DNA of 64,000 nt from an uncultured Hyphomicrobiales bacterium (GCA_903824185.1 CAIJVU010000018.1:1-64000), one strand, 5' to 3'. Numbered from the stretch's first letter, positions 45,407 to 55,101 are shown. Numbers and translations are program-made. Notes: a model not told the origin generated them from the sequence alone.

Positions 45407-46810
45407 TTAAGACAGAATCCGTTTCATGCAGGCTTGGTATCTGCGGGTGATGTCGTCATGATGGTGGTGGCGTCCACCCATGACCCATGTCTTGCCACTC
45501 GCGATCACGCGATCAATGGCATCATGGCCTGCAACAAAGAGATAGCTATCCATGATGCTGTCGCTCTTATGACCGGCAAGGCTTGGATGGTTTTCATTTA
45601 ACACAACAAAATCGGCACGCTTGCCGACAGCAATCGACCCAATGGCTTGGTTCAGCGCTTGCGCGCCGCTGCGGCATGCCATGCGATAAAGGGCTTCCCC
45701 TGTTGATTGTCCTGCCTCCAAGGCCAACATATTGCGTCCGCGCAGATTGAGGCGTTGACCATATTCCAGCCAGCGTAATTCATGTGCCGCGGAAATTTCA
45801 ATATTGGAGTCTGAACCCACACCAAAGGCGCCGCCAGAGGTTATAAAATCGGTGGCCGGAAAGATGCCGTCGCCAAGATTGGCCTCCGTGATCGGGCAGA
45901 GGCCTGCAATGGCTTGGCTGGCAGCCAGTTGTTGTGTCTCTCTCTCATTCATATGGGTGGCGTGGATCAAGCACCAGCGATGATCGACGGGCATCTTATC
46001 AAGAAGCCATTCCACAGGGCGTGCGCCAGACCATGTCACACAATCAGTGACTTCCTTCAGCTGTTCGGCAATATGGATATGGATCGGGCTTTCGGGAGCA
46101 AGTGTCAGCAAATAGGCAAGCTCCTGCTCGGTGACGGCCCGCAAACTATGGGGTGCCACGCCTATTTTGCCATCCTGCAAAGCATGCAGTCCGCGTTCGG
46201 TATCACCCAGAAGCTGCTCATAACCATCCAGCGAATTGATAAAACGGCGTTGCCCCTCTTGCGGTGCTTGTCCGCCAAAATTGCCATGCGCATAAAAAAC
46301 CGGCAGCAGGGTGAGACACAGGCCAGTCTTGTGAGCGGCGGCTATGATGCGCTCGGCCATTTCGGCGCGGTTTGCATAGGGATTGCCCTGCGGATCGTGA
46401 TGCAGGTAATGAAATTCTGCCAAAGCCGTATAGCCGCGTTCAATCATTTCCAGCATGGCGAATGCGGCGATATCCTCGACCGCTTCCGGATCCAGTCGAT
46501 CAAGAAAACGATACATGACCTCCCGCCATGTCCAGAAACTGTCGCTGGAGAGTCCGCGCCGCTCTGATAATCCGGCCATGCCGCGCTGGAAGCAATGACT
46601 GTGTAAATTCGGCAGGCCGGGCAAAGCCCAGCCTTTGATCGACTCCGCTGCCGCGATGGAGGAGGGGGAAGGCGCAGGATCGATTTGGCTGATCACACCG
46701 TCCTTAACCGTCACCAGACAGTCCGATTGCCAGCCCGCATCCAAAAAAACATGATCAAAATAATAAGAGTGGGAGGGCACCATCATCTCCGGCAAGTCAC
46801 TGAGGGTCAC
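45407..46810 (-). CDS. hutF: Formimidoylglutamate deiminase
   Basis: Amidohydrolase of about 467 residues that converts N-formimidoyl-L-glutamate to N-formyl-L-glutamate plus ammonia in the five-step histidine-degradation route. Metal ligands are visible in LPGLPNLHSHCFQRGMAGLSE (HxH), in HIHIAEQLKEV and in HATHMNERE. GVGSDSNIEISAAHELRWLEYGQRL carries the final Asp and matches HutF closely. Its product is the substrate of the divergent hutG gene. The frame starts at GTG 46810; ATG 46786/46783 would shorten it by 8-9 residues and is a real alternative, as no start has a clean ribosome site. Confidence 0.92.
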   Translation of the reverse strand: MTLSDLPEMMVPSHSYYFDHVFLDAGWQSDCLVTVKDGVISQIDPAPSPSSIAAAESIKGWALPGLPNLHSHCFQRGMAGLSERRGLSSDSFWTWREVMYRFLDRLDPEAVEDIAAFAMLEMIERGYTALAEFHYLHHDPQGNPYANRAEMAERIIAAAHKTGLCLTLLPVFYAHGNFGGQAPQEGQRRFINSLDGYEQLLGDTERGLHALQDGKIGVAPHSLRAVTEQELAYLLTLAPESPIHIHIAEQLKEVTDCVTWSGARPVEWLLDKMPVDHRWCLIHATHMNERETQQLAASQAIAGLCPITEANLGDGIFPATDFITSGGAFGVGSDSNIEISAAHELRWLEYGQRLNLRGRNMLALEAGQSTGEALYRMACRSGAQALNQAIGSIAVGKRADFVVLNENHPSLAGHKSDSIMDSYLFVAGHDAIDRVIASGKTWVMGGRHHHHDDITRRYQACMKRILS

Positions 46811-46947
46811 GAACGCTTCAGAAATTAAAATCAGGCTTGATCATTGTTGAATTGTTCGCTTGGTCTATTATGCTCTCTTGTCTGCCATGCGCTGTCAATC
46901 AAGCAAGCCATGGCAAAAGCAAAATTAAAACACTTTGAAGGGGCAAT

Positions 46948-47784
46948 GTGCAAAACAAAAAAGACTGGTTAACAGTGCGTCGCGGCCAAGCCCCGCTTGT
47001 CGTCAGCATTCCCCATACGGGCCTTGAAATCCCAGCGCCCTATGATCAGCATTTGGTGTCCGTGTGGCGTGCACGCAAGGATGCGGACTGGCATATTGAG
47101 CGACTTTATGATTTTGCCCATCACTTTGATGCAACCATCATTCATACGTCCATTTCACGAACCGTCATTGATGTGAATCGCGACCCCTCCGGCCAGTCGC
47201 TCTATCCCGGACAGGCCACAACGGATTTGTGCCCCAGCACGACATTTGACGGGGAGCCGCTTTACCAAAGCGGGCATGAACCCGATCAAGCCTCCATCAA
47301 TGAGCGGAAAGCCCTGTATTTTGATCCCTATCACGCGGCTCTTGGCCATGAAATCGACAGGCTGCGTTGGCAGCATCAAACCGTTGTGCTTTATGACTGC
47401 CATTCGATCCGCTCTGTGATCCCGCGTTTGTTCGAGGGTACATTGCCGCATTTGAATTTGGGAACAAATTCGGGAGCGTCTTGTGCCCCTGAACTCGCCA
47501 ACTCTTTATTGCAGGCAGCAGCTGGCATGCCCGCTTTCACGCATATTCACAATGGGCGCTTCAAAGGCGGATATATTACGCGTGCATTTGGCAAACCGTC
47601 AGAGGGCGTTCATGCTGTCCAGATGGAAATGGCGTGCCGGACCTATATGCCCGAACCTTTGGGGGATGTAGACCTCAAGAATTGGCCGCAACCTTATGAT
47701 GAACACTATGCCGCTCCAGCGATAGAGTTGCTGAAAATCTGGTTCAGCCTGTGCCTTGATTTTGCCGCCCGTCATTCGTTGTGA
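46948..47784 (+). CDS. hutG: N-formylglutamate deformylase
   Basis: 278-residue N-formylglutamate amidohydrolase, the last step of the HutF-type histidine pathway (formylglutamate to glutamate plus formate). Family signatures: VVSIPHTGLEIPAPY near residue 20, ISRTVIDVNRDPSGQSLYPGQ near residue 75, LYDCHSIRSVIPRLFEGTLPHLNLGTNSG near residue 150, and GRFKGGYITRAFGKPSEGVHAVQMEMACRTYM. Start is GTG 46948 with AAGGGG just upstream; an ATG at 46946 is out of frame. It is divergent from hutF, with 137 bp between holding an AT-rich promoter region (TTGTTG-N16-TATTAT at 46844-46871). HutH, HutU and HutI genes are not in the window. Confidence 0.93.
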   Translation: MQNKKDWLTVRRGQAPLVVSIPHTGLEIPAPYDQHLVSVWRARKDADWHIERLYDFAHHFDATIIHTSISRTVIDVNRDPSGQSLYPGQATTDLCPSTTFDGEPLYQSGHEPDQASINERKALYFDPYHAALGHEIDRLRWQHQTVVLYDCHSIRSVIPRLFEGTLPHLNLGTNSGASCAPELANSLLQAAAGMPAFTHIHNGRFKGGYITRAFGKPSEGVHAVQMEMACRTYMPEPLGDVDLKNWPQPYDEHYAAPAIELLKIWFSLCLDFAARHSL

Positions 47785-47792
47785 GGTTGTCC

Positions 47793-48380
47793 ATGCGTCA
47801 TCTGCCGAAATCGCATTTCAAATCCATGCCGTGGAAAAATGGCGGGGGTGAAACCATTGAAATTCTGAATGATCCGGATGGTGCCGGTTTGGATGATTTT
47901 CAATGGCGCATCAGCATGGCGCGTGTGGCGCAGGATGGAGCCTTTTCCAATTTTCCTCAGATTGACCGGCATTTGGCAGTGCTTGATGGTGACAGGATGG
48001 ATCTGATCATCGATGGCAAACCCGCTTGTCGTTTGACGCCTGAAAGCCAAGCCTTTTCTTTCGCCGGTGATGTGCTGGTGGAGGCGGTTTTGGGCCAAGG
48101 TCCGATTACGGATTTAAATGTCATGGTCAGGCGCGGCGCGTGGTTAGCCACAGTAGAGCGCGTCGATCTGAAAGCCCCGCAGACGTGGCAAGGAGCGGGT
48201 GATCTTGCGGTTATTTATGTCAGCCAAGGTGAATTGCAATGTGTGTCAAAGGGCACCGAAATGCGGATCCCTTGCGGGGATGCAATCAGGATCGAGCACG
48301 CGGATGGCCCCGTGTCTTTGCAGCCGCACGGGCATTGCAGGATATGGCGCGTTGAATTGCAGGCGATCAATGGGCGTTAA
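47793..48380 (+). CDS. hutD: HutD/Ves-family protein
   Basis: 195-residue bicupin-like protein found in many hut operons. In Pseudomonas fluorescens HutD is reported to limit hut over-expression, perhaps by binding formimidoylglutamate or urocanate. The family signature is the N-terminal SMPWKNGGGETIEILNDPDG, followed by FQWRISMARVAQDGAFSNFPQIDRHLAVLDG. ATG 47793 lies 9 bp after the hutG stop, with GAGG six bases upstream. GTG 47781 overlapping the stop is a weaker choice. The hutD and soxG stop codons are both taken from one TTAA at 48377-48380. Confidence 0.9.
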   Translation: MRHLPKSHFKSMPWKNGGGETIEILNDPDGAGLDDFQWRISMARVAQDGAFSNFPQIDRHLAVLDGDRMDLIIDGKPACRLTPESQAFSFAGDVLVEAVLGQGPITDLNVMVRRGAWLATVERVDLKAPQTWQGAGDLAVIYVSQGELQCVSKGTEMRIPCGDAIRIEHADGPVSLQPHGHCRIWRVELQAINGR

Positions 48381-48949
48381 TGGCCGCGGGCGAGGCCAAA
48401 AGGGGCGGCAGTTTGCAACAACCAATGCCAGAATGATCCCACCATGCTGCGCGCGCAGGATAATTCAAAGCCATCCTGCCCAAGTGATGTGATGTGGAGA
48501 TTGATATGTCCGGCATAGGTTGATGCAAAGGCAGAAATCGGAAAGACAGACGGGTCAAGATCAATCATCACGCCCCTGCGCAAACAGTCCTGTATCTTGG
48601 GCCCTGACACCATAAGGGCGGCGCGAGCCCCTGTTTGATCCACCATGCTATTATCAGACCCAAAAAGGGTTTTGAAAAAAGCGGCATCCGGTCTCTCATT
48701 GGCATGCACCAGATAATGCCATGGGGTGAGACAGGCGAGGCGCACGCCTTGATGTGTTTTGGAAACGCCCAATGCAGGCACATCCTGATGCAGCGTGGGT
48801 GGCGAGGTCCGCGGCAATAAAAGATCCGCTGAAAAGCCATGCTCGATGGGTGTGACAACAACACCGGCACTGCCATGCTCGGAGTGATGAGCGAGCCCGT
48901 CAAGATACGTGTCCCATAATGCTTGTTTTGTCCAAACGAGATTATCCAT
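48377..48949 (-). CDS. soxG: Sarcosine oxidase gamma subunit
   Basis: 190-residue small subunit of heterotetrameric sarcosine oxidase. It has a GcvT-like fold fragment with ACLTPWHYLVHANER, the SMVDQTGARAALMVSGPKIQDCLRRGVMIDLDPSVFP segment typical of SoxG and a C-terminal SMVGSFWHWLLQTAAPFG. It is the last gene of the leftward sox operon. ATG 48949 overlaps the soxA stop by a few bases, which fixes the start; the longer open frame to 49048 lies inside soxA. Sequence conservation of this subunit is always low, so operon position carries much of the call. Confidence 0.88.
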   Translation of the reverse strand: MDNLVWTKQALWDTYLDGLAHHSEHGSAGVVVTPIEHGFSADLLLPRTSPPTLHQDVPALGVSKTHQGVRLACLTPWHYLVHANERPDAAFFKTLFGSDNSMVDQTGARAALMVSGPKIQDCLRRGVMIDLDPSVFPISAFASTYAGHINLHITSLGQDGFELSCARSMVGSFWHWLLQTAAPFGLARGH

Positions 48950-51911
48950 TGAGACGCACTCCTTCGGGATCATAAAAGCAGGGCGACACAATTTCGAGTT
49001 CGGTTTTGCGTCCGCGCATGCTGTCATAGGCAATAATAACTTCGCCATGGCGTTGCGGTCCGTTGCGGATCAAGCCAAGACCAATCAGTGAACCGCAGAT
49101 GGGCGAGAAGGCCACGGAGGTGAGATAGCCTTCATCATATTCAATGCTGTGCGGTACGTTTTTGGAAAACACATGCGCGCCTGCTGCAAATTGGTCTTGC
49201 GGTTGAACAGGACGAAAGCCTGCAAGCTGCGGCCTGTCCGGATCTGTCAAGGCAGGGCGTTGCGCCATCACGCGGCCAATAAAATCTTTGCTTTTCGAGA
49301 CCATGCGGGCAAGGCCCAAATCTCCGGCGGTCGTCATGCCATTTAACTCATTGCCTGCGCTATGCCCTTTTTCAATGCGCATCACGCCCAAGGCCTCTGT
49401 GCCATAAAGCGTGAGGCCAAAGTCTTGGCCCGCAGTGATCAGTGTTTGTGCCAAGACCTCGCCATAGGGCGCAGGAATAGCCAGCTCATAGGCACGTTCG
49501 CCCGAAAAAGACAAACGGAACAAGCGGGCTTTGATATGCGGAGCCAGAGAAAATTCCTTGCAGGCGAGATAGGGAAAGGCTTCATCGGACAAATCAATTT
49601 GCTGGCCGATGACACGCTCTAGCAAAGCACGCGATTGCGGTCCGGCAACGGCAAATTGACTATATTGTTCCGTGACAGACACCATGCGGACATCCCAATG
49701 CGGTTTGTGCACTTGATGACAAAAATCAAGATGGTTCATGACCCCCACCGCTTGGGCAGTGGTTGTTGTGATGACAAATCTGTTGTCTTCGAGGCGGGCA
49801 ATGGTGCCGTCATCATAGACAAAACCGTCTTCCCGCAGCATGAGGCCATAGCGTGTTTTGCCCACCGCCAGACTTTTGAGCGGATTGCAATAGACAAAAT
49901 CCAAAAAGGCCAAAGCGTCTTTGCCGGTTATTTCAATTTTACCCAAAGTCGAGACATCACAAAGCCCGACCGATTGGCGCGTGGTCACCACTTCGCGATC
50001 AACCGTTTCGCGCCAATGGGTTTCCCCTTTTTTGGGGAAATATTGCGGGCGCAGCCATTGCCCGGCCTCGACAAACACAGCGCCTTCTTTTTCCCACACT
50101 GAATGCGCCGCACTCAAGCGCGTTGTTCTGAAATGCTTGCCTTCATGGTGGCCCGCCAAAGCGCCGATGGCAATCGGTTCAAAAGGCGGCCGAAACACCG
50201 TTGTTCCAACCGCATCAGGCGTCTGGCCGCACAATTCAGCCATGATAGCGAGCCCTGCCATATTGGATGTTTTGCCCTGATCCGTTCCCATGCCCAGCGT
50301 TGTGTAGCGTTTCAAATGTTCAATCGAACGATATCCCTCTTGATAAGCCAAGTGAATGTCGTTTGTGGTGACATCATGTTGGAAATCAACAAAGGCCTTG
50401 CCGGTTTGGGTGGGATGAAAAAAAGAGGCTGTTTGCAAGACAGGGGCGGGTGTCTCCGGCAGGATGATTTTTTGGGGTTGTTTATCCAATTGTTCAAGCA
50501 TGCGGTTCGCCGCAGTCAGTCCCGATGCAAGGCATTCACCAAGCCCCATCGCACCGTTTGCAGCGCCTGCACACAGCAATCCCTGCTGCATTTTAGAGGG
50601 TAAAAACATATGGCGGCTTGCATCCCATATGGGCTTGCTGCCTTGGTGGCTTGTGAGATGAAGGGTGGGGGTCCAGCCGTTCGAAACAGCGAGCGTGTCA
50701 CATTGAAAGGTTTCACGCCCGCCCTCATGCGTGATCGTTACACTGTTCAGCGAGAGGCGGCCTGTAGTTTCTGTCACACAGGCATTTTTGAGAATGGGAA
50801 GATCATACTGCCATGCTTGCGCTTCCAGATGCTGGGGGATCATTGAGCGCGTATCGGCAATGGCGATCACGGCCAATCCGGCCTTTTTCAAATCAAAGGC
50901 TGTTTGCCAGCCATCATCTTGGCTGGTGTAGACAAGCGTGCTGTGCCCGCAGGCCGTTCCATAGCGATGAAGGTAGCTGCGCACTGCCGAGCCCAGCATG
51001 ATGCCGGGGCGGTCATTATTGGGGAACAGATGAGGCCGCTCAATCGCGCCCGCGGCTAAAATGCTTTGCTTGGCCACAATCCGCCAGAATATTTGACGGG
51101 GTTCTTGAGCAGAGGTTGCCATGGAATAGGCGGCGTTGTGCTCAATGGCACCATAGGTGCCGCCGTCATAATGGCCAAACACCATGGTCTGTTTCATGAT
51201 CCGAACAGTGGGGAGGCTTTCAAGTTCTTGCAGTGTCTCGGTAAGCCAGTCTTGCGTGGACAAAGATAAAAAACTGTCTCCCTCGTGCAGGAGACGCCCG
51301 CCCAATACAAAATCTTGTTCGCACAGGATCACCCTCAGGCCTGCACGTCCGGCCGCCAAGGCGGCGATCAATCCTGCAGGGCCCGAACCAATAATCAGGC
51401 AGTCACAAAAGAGATTGCCCTGTGCATAGTGATCAGGGTCCGGCAGATTGGCGGCTTGACCCAAACCGGCCGCCCGTCTGATGAGTGGCTCATAGACTTT
51501 TTCCCAGAAAGACGCAGGCCACATGAAGGTCTTGTAATAAAAGCCGGCGGCCAGCAGATTGGCGAACCAATCATTGACGCCCATCATGTCAAATTGCAAA
51601 GAGGGCCAGCGATTTTGGCTTTGTGCCACAAGCCCGTCATAAAGCGGCTGCATTGTGGCTTTGATATTGGGCGTGAGGCGCGCGCCTTCTCCCACGCTCA
51701 GCAGGCCGTTGGGCTCTTCAATACCGGCGGATAAAAAGCCGCGCGGACGGTGATATTTGAATGAACGCCCGACAAGCCGAACGCCATGGGCGATCAGTGC
51801 CGATGCCAGACTGTCTCCTGCAAAACCATGATAGATTTTGTTATCAAAGCGAAAGCGCAACACTTTGCTTTGATCGAGTGTGGGTGGCGTGCCAATGCGA
51901 AAGCCCGTCAT
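48942..51911 (-). CDS. soxA: Sarcosine oxidase alpha subunit
   Basis: 989-residue large subunit. The N-terminus (1-100) is the ferredoxin-like domain RFRFDNKIYHGFAGDSLASALIAHGVRLVGRSFKYHRPRG. Next, from about residue 165, comes the NAD-binding oxidoreductase domain CLIIGSGPAGLIAALAAGRAG ... EQDFVLGGRLL. From about 600 onward there is a GcvT-like tetrahydrofolate-binding domain with SVGLCDVSTLGKIEITGKDALAFLDFVYCNPL and YGTEALGVMRIEKGHSAGNELNG. The complex demethylates sarcosine to glycine; the methyl carbon goes to tetrahydrofolate as 5,10-methylene-THF, with H2O2 formed. Full length; overlaps soxD by 4 bp. Confidence 0.95.
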   Translation of the reverse strand: MTGFRIGTPPTLDQSKVLRFRFDNKIYHGFAGDSLASALIAHGVRLVGRSFKYHRPRGFLSAGIEEPNGLLSVGEGARLTPNIKATMQPLYDGLVAQSQNRWPSLQFDMMGVNDWFANLLAAGFYYKTFMWPASFWEKVYEPLIRRAAGLGQAANLPDPDHYAQGNLFCDCLIIGSGPAGLIAALAAGRAGLRVILCEQDFVLGGRLLHEGDSFLSLSTQDWLTETLQELESLPTVRIMKQTMVFGHYDGGTYGAIEHNAAYSMATSAQEPRQIFWRIVAKQSILAAGAIERPHLFPNNDRPGIMLGSAVRSYLHRYGTACGHSTLVYTSQDDGWQTAFDLKKAGLAVIAIADTRSMIPQHLEAQAWQYDLPILKNACVTETTGRLSLNSVTITHEGGRETFQCDTLAVSNGWTPTLHLTSHQGSKPIWDASRHMFLPSKMQQGLLCAGAANGAMGLGECLASGLTAANRMLEQLDKQPQKIILPETPAPVLQTASFFHPTQTGKAFVDFQHDVTTNDIHLAYQEGYRSIEHLKRYTTLGMGTDQGKTSNMAGLAIMAELCGQTPDAVGTTVFRPPFEPIAIGALAGHHEGKHFRTTRLSAAHSVWEKEGAVFVEAGQWLRPQYFPKKGETHWRETVDREVVTTRQSVGLCDVSTLGKIEITGKDALAFLDFVYCNPLKSLAVGKTRYGLMLREDGFVYDDGTIARLEDNRFVITTTTAQAVGVMNHLDFCHQVHKPHWDVRMVSVTEQYSQFAVAGPQSRALLERVIGQQIDLSDEAFPYLACKEFSLAPHIKARLFRLSFSGERAYELAIPAPYGEVLAQTLITAGQDFGLTLYGTEALGVMRIEKGHSAGNELNGMTTAGDLGLARMVSKSKDFIGRVMAQRPALTDPDRPQLAGFRPVQPQDQFAAGAHVFSKNVPHSIEYDEGYLTSVAFSPICGSLIGLGLIRNGPQRHGEVIIAYDSMRGRKTELEIVSPCFYDPEGVRLNG

Positions 51912-52162
51912 GGCTTGGCCTCCCTTTGCGCCGCCGCTGTGACGGACGTGACCTCATGGGTCGCAGTATTGCGCTCGACCACGAGCCAATTGCGGCAGGG
52001 CTGATGCAACCAATAGTCTTGATGCAGGCCTTTGGGATTATCGCGCACATAGACATAGTCAAACATCTTGTCGTCATCAGCGGGGCGTATGCGTGTTGCA
52101 TCGCCTTTATAGGTGAATTCACGGCTGTCACGCGGACCGCAATAGGGGCAGGTTAAACGCAT
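51908..52162 (-). CDS. soxD: Sarcosine oxidase delta subunit
   Basis: 84-residue zinc-binding subunit of the sarcosine oxidase heterotetramer. The zinc ligands are expected from TCPYCGPRDSREF at the N-terminus together with His and Cys in QDYWLHQPCRNWLVVERN. The aromatic-rich centre DDDKMFDYVYVRDNPKGLHQDYWLH is characteristic. The start lies 9 bp after the soxB stop, and the stop overlaps the soxA start by ATGA. Confidence 0.95.
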   Translation of the reverse strand: MRLTCPYCGPRDSREFTYKGDATRIRPADDDKMFDYVYVRDNPKGLHQDYWLHQPCRNWLVVERNTATHEVTSVTAAAQREAKP

Positions 52163-52171
52163 CTGTCTCTC

Positions 52172-53422
52172 CTAATGCAGGTTGGGCTGAGCGCCCACGC
52201 CTTTTTCATCAATCAAGGCGCCGGTTTGGAACCGATCCAAGCGTAATTGTTGGGCGGTGGGATGGGCTTCGTCCTTGGCGATCAAATGCGCAAAGCAATA
52301 GCCTGATCCGGGTGTGGCTTTAAAGCCGCCATAGCACCATCCCGCATTCAGATAAAGATTTTCAATGGGCGTGTGATCAATGATCGGGGATCCATCCATG
52401 GACATATCCATCACGCCGCCCCAACTGCGCAACACACGCAAACGACCCAATGCGGGCCATAAAGCCATGGCCGATTCCATGACATCTTCGACCACCGGCA
52501 AATTGCCGCGTTGGGCATAGGAATTATAGCCGTCAATATCGCCGCCGAAAACAAGGCCGCCTTTGTCGGATTGGCTGACATAAAAATGCCCCGCCCCGAA
52601 TGTGACGACATGGTCGATGACGGGCTTGATCGCTTCGCTGACAAAGGCTTGCAAAACATGGCTTTCAATGGGCAGGCGCAATTCAGCCATGGCTGCAAGC
52701 TGGGAGGAGTGGCCCGCGCCTGCCAGAGCAACTTTGCCGGCTTCGATCGGGCCACGCGTTGTTTCCACCCCCTTGACCATGCCGTTTTCGATTTTGAGCC
52801 CTGTTACCTCGCAATGCTGGATGATATCGACACCGCGCTGGCTTGCCGCCCGCGCATAGCCCCAGGCAACGGCATCATGGCGCACTGTGCCGCCGCGCCT
52901 TTGCATCAATCCGCCCTTGATGGGAAAGCGCGCATTGTCATAATTGAATTGCGGCAGCAAAGCGCGCACCGCCTCTGCATCAAGCCATTCCGCATCAACA
53001 CCATTGAGATGCATGGCATTGCCGCGTCGCATATAGGCGTCCCGCTGGCCGTCGCTATGGCAGAGGTTGATGATGCCGCGTTGGGAGACCATGGCATTGA
53101 AGTTGATGTCTTGCTCAAGCCCTTCCCATAATTTCAGCGACAATTCATAAAAAGCCGTATTGCCCGGCAGCAGATAATTCGAGCGGATCAATGTTGTGTT
53201 GCGTCCCACATTGCCCGAGCCGACATAGCCTTTTTCAAGCACCGCAATCCGGCCAACCTGGTGATGCTTGGCAAGGTAATGGGCCGTTGCCAATCCATGG
53301 CCGCCACCCCCGACAATCAAAACATCATAATGGGGTTTGGGGTCTGGGCTGCGCCACGCCGGATTCCAGTGTCGCTGGCCGGTGAAGGCGTTCAAGAGCA
53401 GGCTGCCGAGGGAATAACGCAT
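52172..53422 (-). CDS. soxB: Sarcosine oxidase beta subunit
   Basis: 416-residue flavin subunit of the DAO fold that oxidises sarcosine. The FAD motif is VLIVGGGGHGLATAHYLAKHH, followed by GSGNVGRNTTLIRSNYL. MQRRGGTVRHDAVAWGYARAA contains the His that in other SoxB proteins carries covalent FMN at the interface with SoxA. The C-terminal YLNAGWCYGGFKATPGSGYCFAHLIA completes the flavin site. It is the first gene of soxBDAG. GGTAAG precedes ATG 53422. Confidence 0.95.
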   Translation of the reverse strand: MRYSLGSLLLNAFTGQRHWNPAWRSPDPKPHYDVLIVGGGGHGLATAHYLAKHHQVGRIAVLEKGYVGSGNVGRNTTLIRSNYLLPGNTAFYELSLKLWEGLEQDINFNAMVSQRGIINLCHSDGQRDAYMRRGNAMHLNGVDAEWLDAEAVRALLPQFNYDNARFPIKGGLMQRRGGTVRHDAVAWGYARAASQRGVDIIQHCEVTGLKIENGMVKGVETTRGPIEAGKVALAGAGHSSQLAAMAELRLPIESHVLQAFVSEAIKPVIDHVVTFGAGHFYVSQSDKGGLVFGGDIDGYNSYAQRGNLPVVEDVMESAMALWPALGRLRVLRSWGGVMDMSMDGSPIIDHTPIENLYLNAGWCYGGFKATPGSGYCFAHLIAKDEAHPTAQQLRLDRFQTGALIDEKGVGAQPNLH

Positions 53423-53802
53423 GGGCTTACCGTGTGGCGATCAGGACTTCATCTCTGGCTCAAAAACCGCTCAAACGGTCGTGGAGCCTTTGAATAAGAT
53501 GACTAGATTGGCCGCAATCGCAAGTGAAATCATGGCGTGAATGTCCAACCATTCTGGATGTTGGCGCGCTTTCACCGCGTGTCTGCGATGATCACAGCGG
53601 ATTACAGGGGAGACAAAGCGTCTCCGGTTCAAATCACATGCAAGCCAGCCATGCATCAAAAGGGATACTCAACATGTTTGTAACAAGCAGATAAAATCTT
53701 GAAATCAAAGAGTGCCAAGGCGATTATGGCTAGCTCTGCTTTGCGAGGGACGATATAGCCGTTGCAGCAAAAGGCAACCAAAGCACCGGAAAGGCTTTGT
53801 CG
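53423..53802. other. 380 bp divergent control region between soxB and the PuuB-like gene
   Basis: No gene is supported here. A rightward promoter candidate is TTGAAA (53699-53704), 17 bp, GATTAT (53722-53727). GGAGAC/GTCTCC (53609-53625) is a short perfect hairpin. I looked for a glycine riboswitch ahead of soxB, as occurs with some glycine genes, but the conserved core elements are not there. No leftward promoter could be picked with confidence. Confidence 0.4.
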
Positions 53803-55101
53803 ATGGGTCATGCACAATTGCCGGATTATCGCGATCCTTGCGGATGGAATGCGCTATTGCCAAAACGTCTGCCCCGTCCGCAAGCCATGGGCGTGATGCG
53901 GGCAAAATATGTGGTGATTGGTGCCGGATATACCGGCCTTGCCGCAGCGCGCCGTTTGCATGAGCTTGACCCCGGTCAGAGCATCCTTGTTCTGGAGGGG
54001 TCAGAAATCGGCGAGGGGTCTTCGGCGCGCAATTCAGGATTTATGACGCCGCGCGATTCCAAAATAGATCTTTCTTTGTCTGAAATGCCGCGGGCCGAGC
54101 GCATAAACGCTTTTTGCGAAGAGGGTTTTGATTATCTCAAAACGATCATGACGGCGGGTGGGTTTGATGCCGATCTCATCCGCTCTGGCCGTGTGACCGC
54201 TGCGGCCACGGATCTGGGGAGTCAAAAAATCAGGTCCATGCATGAGGGCGCACAGGCGCATGGATTTGCGCATCACTATCTCAAGCGCGAGGATTTAAAA
54301 GCCTTTATCGGCACGGACTATTATCAATGCGGTTTGCGTATCGAGGAAGGCTATCTGATGCAGCCCGCAAAGCTGATCAGAGGACTGGCGGATTCATTGC
54401 CTGATCCCATCACACTTTATGAGAACACGATTGTCAGAGAGGTTCAACCTAGCGATCGTGGCGCAACATGGCAGGTGATGACCCAAGAAGCAAACATCAC
54501 TGCCGATATCGTTATTTTTGCCACCAATGCAGCCATCAAACAATTCGGCCATTGGCGTGACAGGCTGGTGACCATTTATACCTATGCGGCATTGACGGCT
54601 GCGATGGATTCTAGGGATGCTGCCCATTTGGGTGATCCGGTCTGGGGCGTGTTACCGGCGCATCGTTTGGGCACAACCGTGCGGCGCGTTGATCATAACC
54701 GCCTGATGGTTCGTTCGCTCTATGCCTATGAAAAGCCGCTTGCGCCGCAGGCCGTTCAACACGCATTGACCGGATGTTTCGAGCGACGCTATCCCATGCT
54801 CAAACATGTGTCGTTAGAACATGTATGGGGTGGAACAACCGCTTTGACCATGAATGGCTCGCCGCTTTGGGGGGCAATCAAACAGGGGCTCTATGCTTCC
54901 GCGGGCTGTAATGGATCGGGCGTTGTGAAAGGCACGCTTTTGGGCAAACGTTTGGCAGAAATGATTGTCACGGGCGATCCGCAAGAGGCCTTGCAGTCTG
55001 TCTATGGACGAGCAAATTGGATTGCGCCCGAGCCTTTCAGGACTCTAGGATTTCATCTTGTCTCAGCCATTGAAAGACGCAAAGCCGATTTGGAAATGTA
55101 A
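53803..55101 (+). CDS. FAD-dependent amine/amino-acid oxidoreductase (DAO family)
   Basis: 432-residue flavoprotein. About 30 residues precede the FAD motif VVIGAGYTGLAAARRLHELD, then GEGSSARNSGFMTPRDSKID forms the flavin loop (SSARNSG). The C-terminal region is HVWGGTTALTMNGSPLWGAIKQGLYASAGCNGSGVVKGTLLGKRLAE. The N-terminal GWNALLPKRLPRPQAMGVMRAKYVVIG resembles PuuB-like oxidases. ATG 53803 is supported by GGAAAGG at 53788-53794; the TTG two codons earlier is rejected. It is divergent from soxBDAG, so a related methylated amine or amino acid could be its substrate. Confidence 0.87.
   Translation: MGHAQLPDYRDPCGWNALLPKRLPRPQAMGVMRAKYVVIGAGYTGLAAARRLHELDPGQSILVLEGSEIGEGSSARNSGFMTPRDSKIDLSLSEMPRAERINAFCEEGFDYLKTIMTAGGFDADLIRSGRVTAAATDLGSQKIRSMHEGAQAHGFAHHYLKREDLKAFIGTDYYQCGLRIEEGYLMQPAKLIRGLADSLPDPITLYENTIVREVQPSDRGATWQVMTQEANITADIVIFATNAAIKQFGHWRDRLVTIYTYAALTAAMDSRDAAHLGDPVWGVLPAHRLGTTVRRVDHNRLMVRSLYAYEKPLAPQAVQHALTGCFERRYPMLKHVSLEHVWGGTTALTMNGSPLWGAIKQGLYASAGCNGSGVVKGTLLGKRLAEMIVTGDPQEALQSVYGRANWIAPEPFRTLGFHLVSAIERRKADLEM

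Noticed and set aside
53423-53802. Glycine riboswitch before soxB
   Set aside because: Searched by eye on both strands; only an isolated GGAGAC/GTCTCC hairpin is present, and the conserved glycine-aptamer core is missing.
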